Positions 52,468 to 61,582 of a DNA stretch of 64,000 bases are shown piece by piece. A program made the position numbers and the translations under genes. The notes under the pieces were generated by a model that searched no databases, was not told the origin of the DNA, and saw nothing but the letters and a program-made list of their open reading frames with translations. The number at the start of each line of letters is the position of its first letter. Positions within the stretch are counted from its first letter, which is position 1. Source of the DNA: Planctomyces sp. (lineage in GTDB: Bacteria > Planctomycetota > Planctomycetia > Planctomycetales > Planctomycetaceae); contig JAEUIH010000027.1 in NCBI GenBank assembly GCA_016795105.1, positions 23,313 to 87,312 of the forward strand, given 5' to 3'.

Positions 52468-54516
52468 ATGGTCTGGCCAATTTGGTTGACGAGAGCTTTC
52501 TTCACCGTCATCACTTTGATCGTGACGGTGATGGATGTCGCGATTGGTCAGGATTCAACGACCTCACAGGAGTCGCAATCACCACTTCTGACTGCAGACG
52601 ACGGCAAGATCGTTCAATGTGCAGTCAGAGTTTTCTCTCAGCGGCACCTGCTGCACCCTGCGGTCGATGATGCGTTGTCCGAAAAGATGATGGACCGCTT
52701 CGTTCAATCATGGGACCCACAGAAGCTGTATTTTCTGAAGGCCGACATTACTGACTTCGAAACTCAGAAGACTCAACTCGATGATCAACTGCTCGCAGGC
52801 AACGTTGAATTTGCAAATGTAGTCTTCCTGCGGTTTCGACAGCGAACAACGGAACGACTCAGTCATGTTGGTCAATGGATCAATGCCGAACATGACTTTA
52901 CCGTGAATGAATCCCTGACGACCGACGCCACTCAACTCGATTGGGCGACAACCGTCAATGAGTTGGAAGAACGCTGGCGAAAACAAGTGAAGTACGAACT
53001 GTTGTTGTTGAAATTGAAGGGTTATGACACTGCCGAGTCGCGTTTACGTCTGCAAAGGCACTATTCGAGAACTCAGGCACTATCGAATCAGGTTGAGCAA
53101 CATGAACTTCTGGAACGGTATTTGACTTCCCTGGCGAAGAGTATTGATCCGGATTCCCAATTCCTGTCGGAAGCGACGATGGCCCAGTACCACATTGGCG
53201 TAATTCGGATGGGTAGCATCGGAATGAAAATTGTCGAACAGGACGGGTATCTCGTTGTGAAGGAAGTGATATCGGGCGGATCGGCGGAGGAATGCGGTGA
53301 GATCGAAGCTGGTGACAGACTCATTGGAATAGCCGACAAGTCTGCGAAAGGATTTCTTGACGTATGGAATATGAAACTCGATGCTGTTGATGGCGCCATT
53401 CGCGGACCGTTTTCCACGACTGTTCAGGTACAGATACTCAAGCCAACGGACGAAATTGAAGTTCACACGCTGAAGCGGGCTGACTTTTCCCCATTCACGC
53501 CAGATGAACAGTCGCGGAGCTGCATTATCGAATCTTCCGACTGGATTGCGGGAACAAATGCCCGGATCGGAGTTCTAAAGATACCTGCGTTTTACAGAGA
53601 TTACGAAGCGGTAGCGTACGGCAAAGATGCGATGAGCACGAGTCGCGATGTGCGCCACATTCTCCAGCAATTCAACTCGGAGAACCTGGCTGCCGTTGTT
53701 GTTGATCTGCGTGGCAACAGTGGCGGATCATTGAGTGAAGTGCTTGATGTCTGTAGATCCATTGCTGGCGACGGCCCGATGGTTCAGGTCACGGACTCAG
53801 AAGATCAAGTCACTTTATACCAATCCGATGAATTGGACGATCGCTGGAAAACTCCTGTGCTTGTTGTCTGTGATCTCTCAACTGCGGGAAACGCGGAACT
53901 CCTTGCAGCAGCGATTCAGGACTATCAACGTGGCATCCTGATTGGCAACGCGCGAACACGTGGCAGGGGCACGGTGCAAATCTTCGTCGATGTCAATGAC
54001 AGTACATCTCGGATCAGCCCATCTTTCGGATGCGTTAAGGCTACCATCGCTGCCCTATTCCGAGTGAACGGCAACAGCATCCAGCATGCTGGAGTCGCAG
54101 CTGACATTATTCTTCCTTCGTTTTCGGAAATCCTCGATTCAAGTGAAAAACCATTTGAAGATGCAATGAACCTTGCCCCAATACCACCCGCGAAATACAC
54201 GCCATTTACCAAGTATGTCAACGATTCTATCATTGAGCAAATGTCCAAACGCAGCAGCGCCCGAGTGCTCAACAGCCCGGATTTCAGAATCGTTAAGGGA
54301 CAAATTCAGCGACACATCAATCGAAAGAATGAGAAGTCGGTTTCGCTGAATCAAACTGACGCCGCTGCCCGCATGAAGGAACTGAAAGCGGCAGCAGATT
54401 TGGTAAGTCAGATGGGATCAAAACACAGCAGCGACGGAATCTTTCCGAAGAATTACTACAACACCGAAGTGGTTCACATAGCGACGGACTACATTCAGCT
54501 CCTGAACGCAATGTAA
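52468..54516 (+). CDS. S41/Prc-like tail-specific protease homologue, probably catalytically inactive
   Basis: 682 aa with the domain order of tail-specific protease (Prc/Tsp). A signal sequence (AFFTVITLIVTVMDVAIGQ) is followed by a helical N-terminal domain (FSQRHLLHPAVDDALSEKMM, LYFLKADITDFE), a PDZ domain at about 250-335 (GMKIVEQDGYLVVKEVISGG, IEAGDRLIGIA), and the S41 core (VVDLRGNSGGSLSEVLDVCR near 410). In active members the next motif is [TS]-A-S-A-S-E with catalytic Ser, and F-G-K-G with catalytic Lys about 25 residues later. Here these read STAGNAEL (Gly474 at the Ser site) and TRGRG (Arg500 at the Lys site, with one extra residue). Structure is otherwise conserved (AAAIQDYQRGILIGN, GTVQIFV). 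It may act as a binding adaptor. AGAGG lies upstream of the ATG. Confidence 0.85.
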   Translation: MVWPIWLTRAFFTVITLIVTVMDVAIGQDSTTSQESQSPLLTADDGKIVQCAVRVFSQRHLLHPAVDDALSEKMMDRFVQSWDPQKLYFLKADITDFETQKTQLDDQLLAGNVEFANVVFLRFRQRTTERLSHVGQWINAEHDFTVNESLTTDATQLDWATTVNELEERWRKQVKYELLLLKLKGYDTAESRLRLQRHYSRTQALSNQVEQHELLERYLTSLAKSIDPDSQFLSEATMAQYHIGVIRMGSIGMKIVEQDGYLVVKEVISGGSAEECGEIEAGDRLIGIADKSAKGFLDVWNMKLDAVDGAIRGPFSTTVQVQILKPTDEIEVHTLKRADFSPFTPDEQSRSCIIESSDWIAGTNARIGVLKIPAFYRDYEAVAYGKDAMSTSRDVRHILQQFNSENLAAVVVDLRGNSGGSLSEVLDVCRSIAGDGPMVQVTDSEDQVTLYQSDELDDRWKTPVLVVCDLSTAGNAELLAAAIQDYQRGILIGNARTRGRGTVQIFVDVNDSTSRISPSFGCVKATIAALFRVNGNSIQHAGVAADIILPSFSEILDSSEKPFEDAMNLAPIPPAKYTPFTKYVNDSIIEQMSKRSSARVLNSPDFRIVKGQIQRHINRKNEKSVSLNQTDAAARMKELKAAADLVSQMGSKHSSDGIFPKNYYNTEVVHIATDYIQLLNAM

Positions 54517-54778
54517 TTGACATTCCTCAGTTGCAGGCCGCCGTAAGTGCCGCCTCGCGAACGGAAGGAACTATGCGATTCCGTGAGAATCTCGCCAGAT
54601 GTCTTTGACTCCCTGCCGTGATGCAGTTCGCAGAAAATCACTTTTCCGTTACCAAACTCGGTCGCTGGGTTCAGCCTGAGATGTAAGACCGGCCTGTTAC
54701 GTATGCAGTTGAAATGTTCTGCATATGCACTGTATCACCTGTAGCTTTGAAGCCCCTGTCCGAACAGAGATCGGGTTC

Positions 54779-56257
54779 TTATTCGGCATCCACGTTCCTG
54801 TTTGTGAAGAGTCGTGGAAGCAAGTCGTTTCCCCGTTCGTGAAAGGTGTCAAGCAGTGTCTGACCAAGCCAGTTGGGCCGAGTCGGGTTGAGTCCTCGCG
54901 CAAGTAGCTTTTCAATCAGTGCAGGGGATTTGAGACAGGTCAACTCATCACCGATTTCAAGACGTGCGATCACGGTTGGGTCCGAATTCAAAAGCAACTC
55001 AAGAAGATCCTCGTCGCAGTTTTGCATCACACAGCGAATGAATTCATCGTGTTGAACTACAATGGAGCCACTACGAATTGACTGTTTCAGTTGGTCAGTG
55101 TCCATTCTATATGGCGGCAGGTAGGCTCCGTGTCTAAGCAGGAGCTCCTGCAGAGGTTTCGCATTTTCACCGTGATAGAGCTCCGAGATCGTCAGGCAGC
55201 ATTCACAGGAGTCGACACCTGCATTCGAATTGGCTCCTCGTTCGAGTAGAAGTTGTGCAACTGAGAGATGGTTTGCACAGCATGCTTCGTAAAGAGCTCG
55301 GCCTTCAGGGGCGCACTCTTCTGGCGCATTTGGATCGGCACCATGATCGAGCAGTAATCTGACGATGTGCAGGTAGCCGGATCGCGACGCATAGGACAGC
55401 GGACGAAATCGCGCCGAGTCAGGTTGCGTTGCCAGATTGACATTGCGGGAGATGAGTTCCTCAACGCGTTCCTGGTCTCCGACGGCGGCAGCCACTGAGA
55501 CTGTGTATTCCGCACCGAGTGCCAGCAGACTACCAACTAAAACAGAAGTATTGCGCAATGTTGGATGGAATCGACCTCGCGTCTCACGATACCAATAGTC
55601 GGTCGCCCCGTTGACGGCCAGTAAAACCGGTGACTGACCATCTGCACGCAGTCCGTTGATCTGCGTTCCCATCGTAACGAATCGCTCAATCAAACGCAGT
55701 TGGCGAGTAATAACACACCAGTGGAGAGCATTGTTGCCGAGTGAGTCGCTGGCTCTCACGAGCTCAGGTTGTTGGCGCAGTACATCTTCGATTCCGGAGG
55801 AATCTCGGGCGATGATGGCATCTCGGAGTCGGTCAAAGTCGGGGCTGTAGTTGAATCGTTCTTTCATCGTTCGCAACAGCAGCGACTCGATTTCGCAATG
55901 TCCGTTGGCATGTGCCGACAACAGCAATTTGTCCCACGAATTATAAGTGTATCGCGACTGCCCGGGGTCAGCCCCAGCCTCAAGGAGCAGTTCAACGATC
56001 TTGGTATGTCCGGCGTTTACGGCCCGGTGAATCGGGAACTGGTACCAGTACTGAGCGTTGACCAGTCGATGGTCTTTCTTCAGCAATGCCTCCAACTGCG
56101 CGATGTCTCCGGTCGTCGATGCTTCAAACATTGCCCAGGCGTCGTTGCCGTCGAGGGGTTCGATACCGTAGACATAATTCGAAGTCTTCATCTCTGTTGG
56201 CTGAGTCATGAGCTGCGCAGGGCGATAGGTGATTCGATTTGACTCGGGTTTCGTCAT
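54779..56257 (-). CDS. Ankyrin-repeat protein
   Basis: 492 aa from the ATG at 56257; the longer frame to 56473 would overlap the upstream AHSA1 gene. Ankyrin repeats lie from about residue 42: GDIAQLEALLKKDHRLVNAQ, FPIHRAVNAGHTKIVELLLE then AGADPG, NNALHWCVITRQLRLIERFV, RPLSYASRSGYLHIVRLLLD then HGADPNAP, and RALYEACCANHLSVAQLLLE then RGANSNAG. No signal peptide. It is probably a cytoplasmic protein-protein interaction module. It lies 61 bp downstream of the AHSA1 gene on the same strand and may be the third gene of that operon. Confidence 0.88.
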   Translation of the reverse strand: MTKPESNRITYRPAQLMTQPTEMKTSNYVYGIEPLDGNDAWAMFEASTTGDIAQLEALLKKDHRLVNAQYWYQFPIHRAVNAGHTKIVELLLEAGADPGQSRYTYNSWDKLLLSAHANGHCEIESLLLRTMKERFNYSPDFDRLRDAIIARDSSGIEDVLRQQPELVRASDSLGNNALHWCVITRQLRLIERFVTMGTQINGLRADGQSPVLLAVNGATDYWYRETRGRFHPTLRNTSVLVGSLLALGAEYTVSVAAAVGDQERVEELISRNVNLATQPDSARFRPLSYASRSGYLHIVRLLLDHGADPNAPEECAPEGRALYEACCANHLSVAQLLLERGANSNAGVDSCECCLTISELYHGENAKPLQELLLRHGAYLPPYRMDTDQLKQSIRSGSIVVQHDEFIRCVMQNCDEDLLELLLNSDPTVIARLEIGDELTCLKSPALIEKLLARGLNPTRPNWLGQTLLDTFHERGNDLLPRLFTNRNVDAE

Positions 56258-56318
56258 CTCAGCATTTCCGTTCACGCAGAATTCGCTGTTGGGCAGCTCC
56301 TTCAGATCTGCGACCGAG

Positions 56319-57320
56319 TCAGTCGCCAAGAAACTCTGAAAGTTGCTGCATCGTACCCGCCCAGCCCTGTTGCATCGAAGCGTGGAATGCCGAAAAGAAG
56401 TCGCGTTGAGGTTTAGAGCCGTTGAACGGTCGTGCCTCGACGGTAACGAGTGTGCCTCTGCCAATTCCAGCATGATCGATCATCGTCACCGTTGTCAGAA
56501 TCTCAGGTGGAAAGTCACCAAGTCCCTGAAACGGGGCCGAGGTCACCTCGCCGTCGGCGTTCGAAAAGCTGCTGACAAACTGAATTCTGTCTGGATGTTC
56601 GATGATCTGAAAGACCCAGCGCCCCCACATCTCCATGCCATTCGGATGACTCATGCAGTAGTGAAAAATACCACCAACACGAAGATCGAGAGTTGCGGAC
56701 TTGAAGTGAGAACCTTTTGGGCCAAACCATTTGATCAGGTGCTCTCGCTCGGTCCATGCCTGCCACACGGTTTCTCGCGATGCACGAAATACGTGTGCGA
56801 TTGAAAACGGTGGGTCCTGGTCGTCTCCATCTGACATAATGGCAAGGTAATCTTCGAGGTTGGCCAGATGTTGCTGGCCGCCTTCGACGGCTCCAAAGTT
56901 GGTGATCACGAAATCACGTGCTTCTGCGGAGGGGAAGATTGACCGCAGCGTGACTTTCGTTTTCCGTTTACCAACCTGATCGAAGCTGACTTCACTGCGG
57001 AAACTGACGGCGGCATTGTTCACCTCACCGCCAAGCTGATAAACCAGTCGTGAAGGTTCCTCGATCTCAAGATAGTCGATTCGATTCACATAGTCGTGCC
57101 CATCTGGACCATGCATCGTGTATCGCCATGACCCGCCCGGTCGAAAATCCATGGCATGCGTTGTCGTGGTGAAACCAGCCGGTCCCCACCAGCGACCGAC
57201 GTGCTCTGGATCAGTCCATGCCTTCCAAACCAGCTCCCGCGGAGCTGCGAATGTCCGGCAAATGATGATTTCCAGAGGGTTGTCCAGATTTGGCTGAGAC
57301 TGATTGATGTCAGCAGGCAT
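56319..57320 (-). CDS. Tandem SRPBCC/AHSA1-domain protein
   Basis: 333 aa made of two related AHSA1-type START-like domains. Domain 1 (about 15-155): ICRTFAAPRELVWKAWTDPE, HVGRWWGPAGF, GGSWRYTMHGPDG. Domain 2 (about 170-333): IAHVFRASRETVWQAWTERE, HLIKWFGPKGSHF, GGIFHYCMSHPNG, GWAGTMQQLSEFL. Such domains bind hydrophobic ligands and are commonly paired with ArsR-type repressors. The ATG directly follows the stop of the ArsR gene (TGAATG), so the genes are co-translated. Fusion of two copies is unusual: the family member is typically a single domain of about 150 aa. Confidence 0.92.
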   Translation of the reverse strand: MPADINQSQPNLDNPLEIIICRTFAAPRELVWKAWTDPEHVGRWWGPAGFTTTTHAMDFRPGGSWRYTMHGPDGHDYVNRIDYLEIEEPSRLVYQLGGEVNNAAVSFRSEVSFDQVGKRKTKVTLRSIFPSAEARDFVITNFGAVEGGQQHLANLEDYLAIMSDGDDQDPPFSIAHVFRASRETVWQAWTEREHLIKWFGPKGSHFKSATLDLRVGGIFHYCMSHPNGMEMWGRWVFQIIEHPDRIQFVSSFSNADGEVTSAPFQGLGDFPPEILTTVTMIDHAGIGRGTLVTVEARPFNGSKPQRDFFSAFHASMQQGWAGTMQQLSEFLGD

Positions 57321-57698
57321 TCAGCGGCTCGTTTTCTTTTTTCGGGTAGTGGTTGAAGTTGGTGGTTGATCCATGCTGGACTGCATCTCGTTGAGATACT
57401 GATCAAGTCGATCAAAACTCGCTTCCCAGAATCTGCGGTAATTGTCGATCCAGGACGCTGCCTCCTGAAGCGGCTTTGCACGCAGTTTGCAGGGACGCTT
57501 CTGTGCCGAACGTGTGCGTTCAATCAGACCGGCTTTTTCCAGAACTTTGAGATGTTTGGTAATGGCGGGCAGAGTCATCCGGAACGGCTCCGCCAGTTCC
57601 TTTACAGCGGCATCCCCCCGGGACAAACGAACCAGAATGGCTCGTCGCGTTGGATCGGCGATGGCTGCGAATGTGCTGCTCAGTTGATCGATCGACAT
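57321..57698 (-). CDS. ArsR-family transcriptional regulator
   Basis: 125-aa winged-helix protein: LSSTFAAIADPTRRAILVRL, VKELAEPFRMTLPAITKHLK and VLEKAGLIERTRSAQKRPCK. It lacks the cysteine pair of metal-sensing ArsR members, so the inducer is not a metal bound at the usual site. It belongs to the AHSA1-linked subgroup. It probably represses its own operon through the palindrome at 57701-57732, which overlaps both the -10 box and the ribosome site. The tail is rich in Thr and Lys. Confidence 0.94.
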   Translation of the reverse strand: MSIDQLSSTFAAIADPTRRAILVRLSRGDAAVKELAEPFRMTLPAITKHLKVLEKAGLIERTRSAQKRPCKLRAKPLQEAASWIDNYRRFWEASFDRLDQYLNEMQSSMDQPPTSTTTRKKKTSR

Positions 57699-57700
57699 GT

Positions 57701-57758
57701 TTTACCTTTCGGTTAATTAACCGATTGGTAAAGTAGCATTCACTGACAGATGAGTCAA
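57701..57758 (-). promoter_or_regulatory. Promoter and palindromic operator of the ArsR-AHSA1 operon
   Basis: On the minus strand: -35 TTGACT (57753-57758), 17-bp spacer, -10 TACTTT (57730-57735). A near-perfect palindrome at 57701-57732 (outer arms TTTACC/GGTAAA, inner TCGGTTAATTAACCGA) overlaps the -10 box and reaches the AAAGG ribosome site of the ArsR ATG at 57698. The layout fits autorepression. Confidence 0.8.
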
Positions 57759-57843
57759 TTGTTTTTGCGAGAGAACCTAAATTGAGGATCAACGATGAGC
57801 GGGTTGCTCACCGTAGTGTAATCAGTTGGCTGGTACGGAGACG

Positions 57844-59034
57844 CTATTCAGGTCTGGGAATCGGCTTGTGTTCTGCGTTGTGCTGTACGGCGCTGGCGCG
57901 ACGCAGCGAAGCCGTGCCAAATCGGCTTCGGATCTGATCGGCGACTTGATCGAGTCTGGCATCTTTTTCGTGGTCATCTTCAGCAAACAGTTTCTGCTGA
58001 ACAGGTTGTTCCTTTTGCAGGTTTGATACACCCATGCCAAGAAGGCGGACAACCAGAGGACGATCGGGTAACTCGGATGCCAGCAGCTGTGACGCCACAG
58101 ACCAAAGTTGCTTTGTGCCATTAGTCGCCGGAGACACACTTTTTGCACGTGTATATGTGTCAAAATTGCTGTAGCGGACCTTGAGATGAACGGTGCGTCC
58201 CTGAACCTCATGACTTCTCAGGCGACGAGCGACCTGTTCGGTGAGTTCCATCAACCATGCCCGGAGTATATCCATGTCACTGATATCTTCTGCGAAAGTG
58301 GTTTCGTGGGAAATCGACTTCGCTTCGCGATCGGCAATCACGGGTCGATTGTCGATACCGCGGGCCAGTTGCCAGAAATGCTCTCCGTGCTGACCGAATT
58401 CATCATGCAGATGCTGCATACTCAGTGTTCTGAGCTGGCCAATTGTCTGAATTCCAAGACGGTCAAATCTCTGGCGGGTGACCTTTCCAACGCCCCAAAT
58501 CCGACTGACTGGCAACGGATCCAGGATACTTTGGACCGCTGCGGGTTCGATCACGGTAAAACCGTCGGGCTTGTCCATATCGCTTGCAAGCTTGGCAAGG
58601 AACTTGTTGGGTGCGACCCCAACTGAAGCAACCAAATTCAGCTCATTCCGTATGTCTGTTTTGATGGCTCTTCCGATGGTTTCGACGGATCCAAACAGCC
58701 TTTCACATCCGTTGGCATCCAGAAAAGCCTCATCCAGTGATAACGGTTCAACGAGAGGCGTGTAGCGATGAAAGATTCCTCGTATTTCTTTCGAGATCTG
58801 AGCATAGTGTTCCATTCGAGGTCGCAACACGATGGCGTGTGGACACAACTGCAGCGCTCTTGCGGTCGCCATAGCGCTCTGCACGCCAAATTTTCTCACC
58901 ACATAATTTGCAGCGGCAACAACCCCCCGGCCTTCCGGCGTTCCTCCCACGATGACAGGTTTGCCCCTCAACCTCGGATCATCTCGCTCTTCGACGGACG
59001 CGTAGAATGCATCCATGTCCACATGCAGAATCAT
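57844..59034 (-). CDS. dinB: DNA polymerase IV (Y-family)
   Basis: 396 aa. Y-family motifs: DMDAFYASVEERDDPRLRGK then PVIVGG, YVVRKFGVQSAMATARALQL, SLDEAFLDANGCERLFGS and SVGVAPNKFLAKLASDMDKP. A helix-hairpin-helix region (IWGVGKVTRQRFDRLGIQTI) and the little-finger domain (ISHETTFAEDISD, RTVHLKVRYSNFDTYTRAKS) follow. It performs translesion synthesis. There is no clear beta-clamp motif at the extreme C-terminus except possibly QKLFAED near residue 350. Upstream, 59035-59110 holds no recognisable LexA-type site. Confidence 0.95.
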   Translation of the reverse strand: MILHVDMDAFYASVEERDDPRLRGKPVIVGGTPEGRGVVAAANYVVRKFGVQSAMATARALQLCPHAIVLRPRMEHYAQISKEIRGIFHRYTPLVEPLSLDEAFLDANGCERLFGSVETIGRAIKTDIRNELNLVASVGVAPNKFLAKLASDMDKPDGFTVIEPAAVQSILDPLPVSRIWGVGKVTRQRFDRLGIQTIGQLRTLSMQHLHDEFGQHGEHFWQLARGIDNRPVIADREAKSISHETTFAEDISDMDILRAWLMELTEQVARRLRSHEVQGRTVHLKVRYSNFDTYTRAKSVSPATNGTKQLWSVASQLLASELPDRPLVVRLLGMGVSNLQKEQPVQQKLFAEDDHEKDARLDQVADQIRSRFGTASLRRASAVQHNAEHKPIPRPE

Positions 59035-59349
59035 CCGATAGCCCGATCGAAGGCGATGAAATCAAAACCAAGTAATCAGCACTGGCCCGGGATCATAGCA
59101 TGGTGTGGCAGCAATTGAGAATGGGGCGAGAACAACGGGTCTGACCCCGCTCGGGTGCTCGCGATTTGCGGGAAGCGGCCGCAGGACTCGGTCTCAAAAT
59201 CGCCGAAACTCCCATCACGTTGCGGCAGGCGTATGCAGATGCTCCTCATGATTCAGATTCTCAAGAACCGTGCGGATGAATCCCCAGACTATGGAGATTC
59301 GGCGGATTCCGATCTATTGGTGTCTATCGTCCTCTCAAGAGACGTCTCG
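59035..59349. other. Gap with GGGTCTGACCCCG hairpin and a gene remnant
   Basis: No intact gene. A GGGTCTGACCCC hairpin lies at 59138-59149, followed by a truncated coding remnant (59163-59279) annotated separately. The rest shows nothing recognisable. Confidence 0.5.
59163..59279 (+). pseudogene. C-terminal gene remnant, ParA-like in appearance
   Basis: An open stretch translating to DLREAAAGLGLKIAETPITL then RQAYADAPHDSDSQEPCG and a stop. The 'GL.IA.T.I..R.AYADA' pattern resembles the C-terminal end of ParA/Soj-type ATPases. No start codon or upstream body is present: the frame runs straight into a GGGTCTGACCCCG hairpin. It is therefore probably the tail of a gene whose 5' part was deleted or replaced. 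The family assignment is tentative. Confidence 0.35.
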
Positions 59350-61188
59350 CTACTTTGTGTCGCGACGGAATGTCTTAGCTTCCGGAGTAGCGGATTTGGC
59401 ACGCAATGCGCCAATCGCTTCGCGAGTCAGTATTTGTCGAGCACAGCAGTACGCATATAGTTCGCGACCTACTGACACGTCAACAGTCAGCGACTCGCCG
59501 TTGCGCGAGCCGAAGATGGATACATCGAGCGTCCAGTCACCTTCCGTCTTCAATTGCTGAGTCAATGGATAGAAATGGTCCAGCGCTTTCCCATTGCCAT
59601 AGATGTATAGCCGTGCCGCAGCTGATACTCTTTCGAAAGTCCATTGTTGATAGGCGCGTTCAAGCTTGTCGAGTAGCTGCCTTGTCGGCGCTCCGGGAGA
59701 GCCGGCCGCCCAGTGCCCAAGGTCGATATGCAATGAAGCCAGACTTGGGTGAATCGTCACGAATCCGTCATCTGCGTTCGTGGGAGAACTGGCAGATGGT
59801 TTCAATTCCCTCGGAGAAGAGTCCAGCTGCAGCTGTGAATCTTTCAGTGAAATTGCGATTCCGTGGTCACCAAACGACTGCCCAAGAGCATTGCCATCGA
59901 CATGGAATACAGCATCGCCATCAACGTTCACGGTGCCCCTGAACGCTGATGCAATAGTTTCTGAGTTCATTGCTTCGGTTGTCGTTCGAAATCTCGCACC
60001 CGCAACCGGCTGTTGATCCTCGGTTGACTTAATCCATGCGGCTAGTTCGCATCGGCCGACGTCAATTATTTCCACAAACACCGCAGCGAGAGGCGTGCTG
60101 CTCAGAGGTGATGCTGCGACCAAGGCGCGAAGGCTCGGACGAAATGACTGCGGTATCCTGCAATTGACGGTCGCAGCCACAGTGGTGTCGGCTGGGATCT
60201 GCAGACTGGAAGACCGTTCTGGCCTGAATTCCCGAATCAGTGACGCAAGGTCACTCTTCGGCTTTGCGTGAATTTCGAAGTGAGCTTTGAACGGATGGCC
60301 CTCTCTCGGCTCCCGCGTCCAAGCGTAGGCCTCTTCGACGTCAAACAAGAAAGACTGCCACAACACCAAGTAGTTCTGGCCTAACGCGCGCCGCAGCGTA
60401 TACGGTTCAATGGGCTCGGCATCGCGCCGCTGCAGTTTCACTGATGTCCCTGCTTCAACCTGTTCCAGATATTCCGCCCGCTGGTGACTCGGGATCGATT
60501 TGAGATCGATCCACACAGACCAGTCTTTGCCAGTGCCACGTTTCGCCAACTCCGCAAGCTCGCGAAATGGTGCATACTCGACTTCGGGGTCGTCGCTCCA
60601 GACACATAGCCCATCGGAATAAACACAATGTACATCGACAAACGTCGTGATTCTACCATCTGCTTCGACGTTAGGAACACGGTTTGAAATTGTCTTGACA
60701 AATTCCGTTTTGCCAAGAGTGATTTCTCCACCACGACGACTCCGGATATTCTCCACGTAATCATGAAATACCGCCGCGCTTTGTACTTCACGAAAGCGTA
60801 GTCGAAGTCGTTTGCCACTCGGAGCGACGAAATAGGCAATTCCCGTCGTCGCCTCAAATCTCAAGGCATCTGTAAATCTGTGAAACATCAACTCCTGGAT
60901 CGACTCGGCGGAACGGGGCCGGATCGTGCCGTGGTCCGACATGGAGGCAATCAATTCTTCTCGGCGGGCCACGGCCAATAGATTGGCTCGCCCGTTATCG
61001 AACACTATCGCGTACGGAGATGGAAGCTGCTGGGCGCAAACGCTCGACGGATCGCCACATACGCAAGCCCACAATGAGAATACAATGGCGCAGCCACGAA
61101 GCCCCTTTGTATGCAGCTTTCGATCAACCAAATTATCGTCGAATGCGGTTGAAATCGCGGCGAAGTCTCTCTTTGTGAATAATGGCAT
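59350..61188 (-). CDS. Exported hypothetical protein
   Basis: 612 aa from the ATG at 61188, preferred because AAGGG lies 9 nt upstream; the open frame extends to 61398 without support. A hydrophobic segment followed by SVCAQQ (about residues 28-53, CAIVFSLWACVCGDP) suggests export with an unusually long n-region. The mature protein has mixed alpha/beta composition: SPYAIVFDNGRANLLAVARR, KRLRLRFREVQSAAVFHDYV, ITTFVDVHCVYSDGLCVWSD and LYIYGNGKALDHFYPLTQQL. No family recognised. The C-terminus is basic (KSATPEAKTFRRDTK). Confidence 0.75.
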   Translation of the reverse strand: MPLFTKRDFAAISTAFDDNLVDRKLHTKGLRGCAIVFSLWACVCGDPSSVCAQQLPSPYAIVFDNGRANLLAVARREELIASMSDHGTIRPRSAESIQELMFHRFTDALRFEATTGIAYFVAPSGKRLRLRFREVQSAAVFHDYVENIRSRRGGEITLGKTEFVKTISNRVPNVEADGRITTFVDVHCVYSDGLCVWSDDPEVEYAPFRELAELAKRGTGKDWSVWIDLKSIPSHQRAEYLEQVEAGTSVKLQRRDAEPIEPYTLRRALGQNYLVLWQSFLFDVEEAYAWTREPREGHPFKAHFEIHAKPKSDLASLIREFRPERSSSLQIPADTTVAATVNCRIPQSFRPSLRALVAASPLSSTPLAAVFVEIIDVGRCELAAWIKSTEDQQPVAGARFRTTTEAMNSETIASAFRGTVNVDGDAVFHVDGNALGQSFGDHGIAISLKDSQLQLDSSPRELKPSASSPTNADDGFVTIHPSLASLHIDLGHWAAGSPGAPTRQLLDKLERAYQQWTFERVSAAARLYIYGNGKALDHFYPLTQQLKTEGDWTLDVSIFGSRNGESLTVDVSVGRELYAYCCARQILTREAIGALRAKSATPEAKTFRRDTK

Positions 61189-61582
61189 AGCTGATCCCTT
61201 TAGAGACTCAGAATTGCCTTGGTTGCGTGACTTCAGCATCTGAACCGGAGACAACCGAGTAAGTACGCAAGTTCTTATTGACAAATTCACATAAAAGCCC
61301 ACCCTGGCTGACTGACGTCGCACAGACGACCTGTGATTCCCAATACTCTGGGAAGACGGAGCCTGAACGAGCACATTAGATGATGCTGAACTCACCACTC
61401 AGGCCGGGCTGTAGACTCAATGCCGAATTGTGGCAACAGACGGTTAACCGTCTGTTGCCGTCTCAATCAAGTTTCTTCGACGAATTTGGTGCATACACCT
61501 GATAACGTACGAACGTTTGATTGAATTGCACGAATCCCGAGAACTCACAAGACCGCAAGACACCATATTAGAAAGTAGTCCA
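61189..61582. other. Intergenic region with perfect 28-bp palindrome
   Basis: No gene. It includes the palindrome at 61432-61459. The stretch probably holds the promoter of the minus-strand gene starting at 61188. Confidence 0.5.
61432..61459. promoter_or_regulatory. Perfect 28-bp palindrome
   Basis: GGCAACAGACGGTT followed exactly by its reverse complement, no loop bases. It lies 244 bp upstream of the start at 61188 and 123 bp after the stop of the small gene at 61583. It could be an operator for a dimeric regulator or a transcript-end hairpin. No T-run flanks it. Confidence 0.5.
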
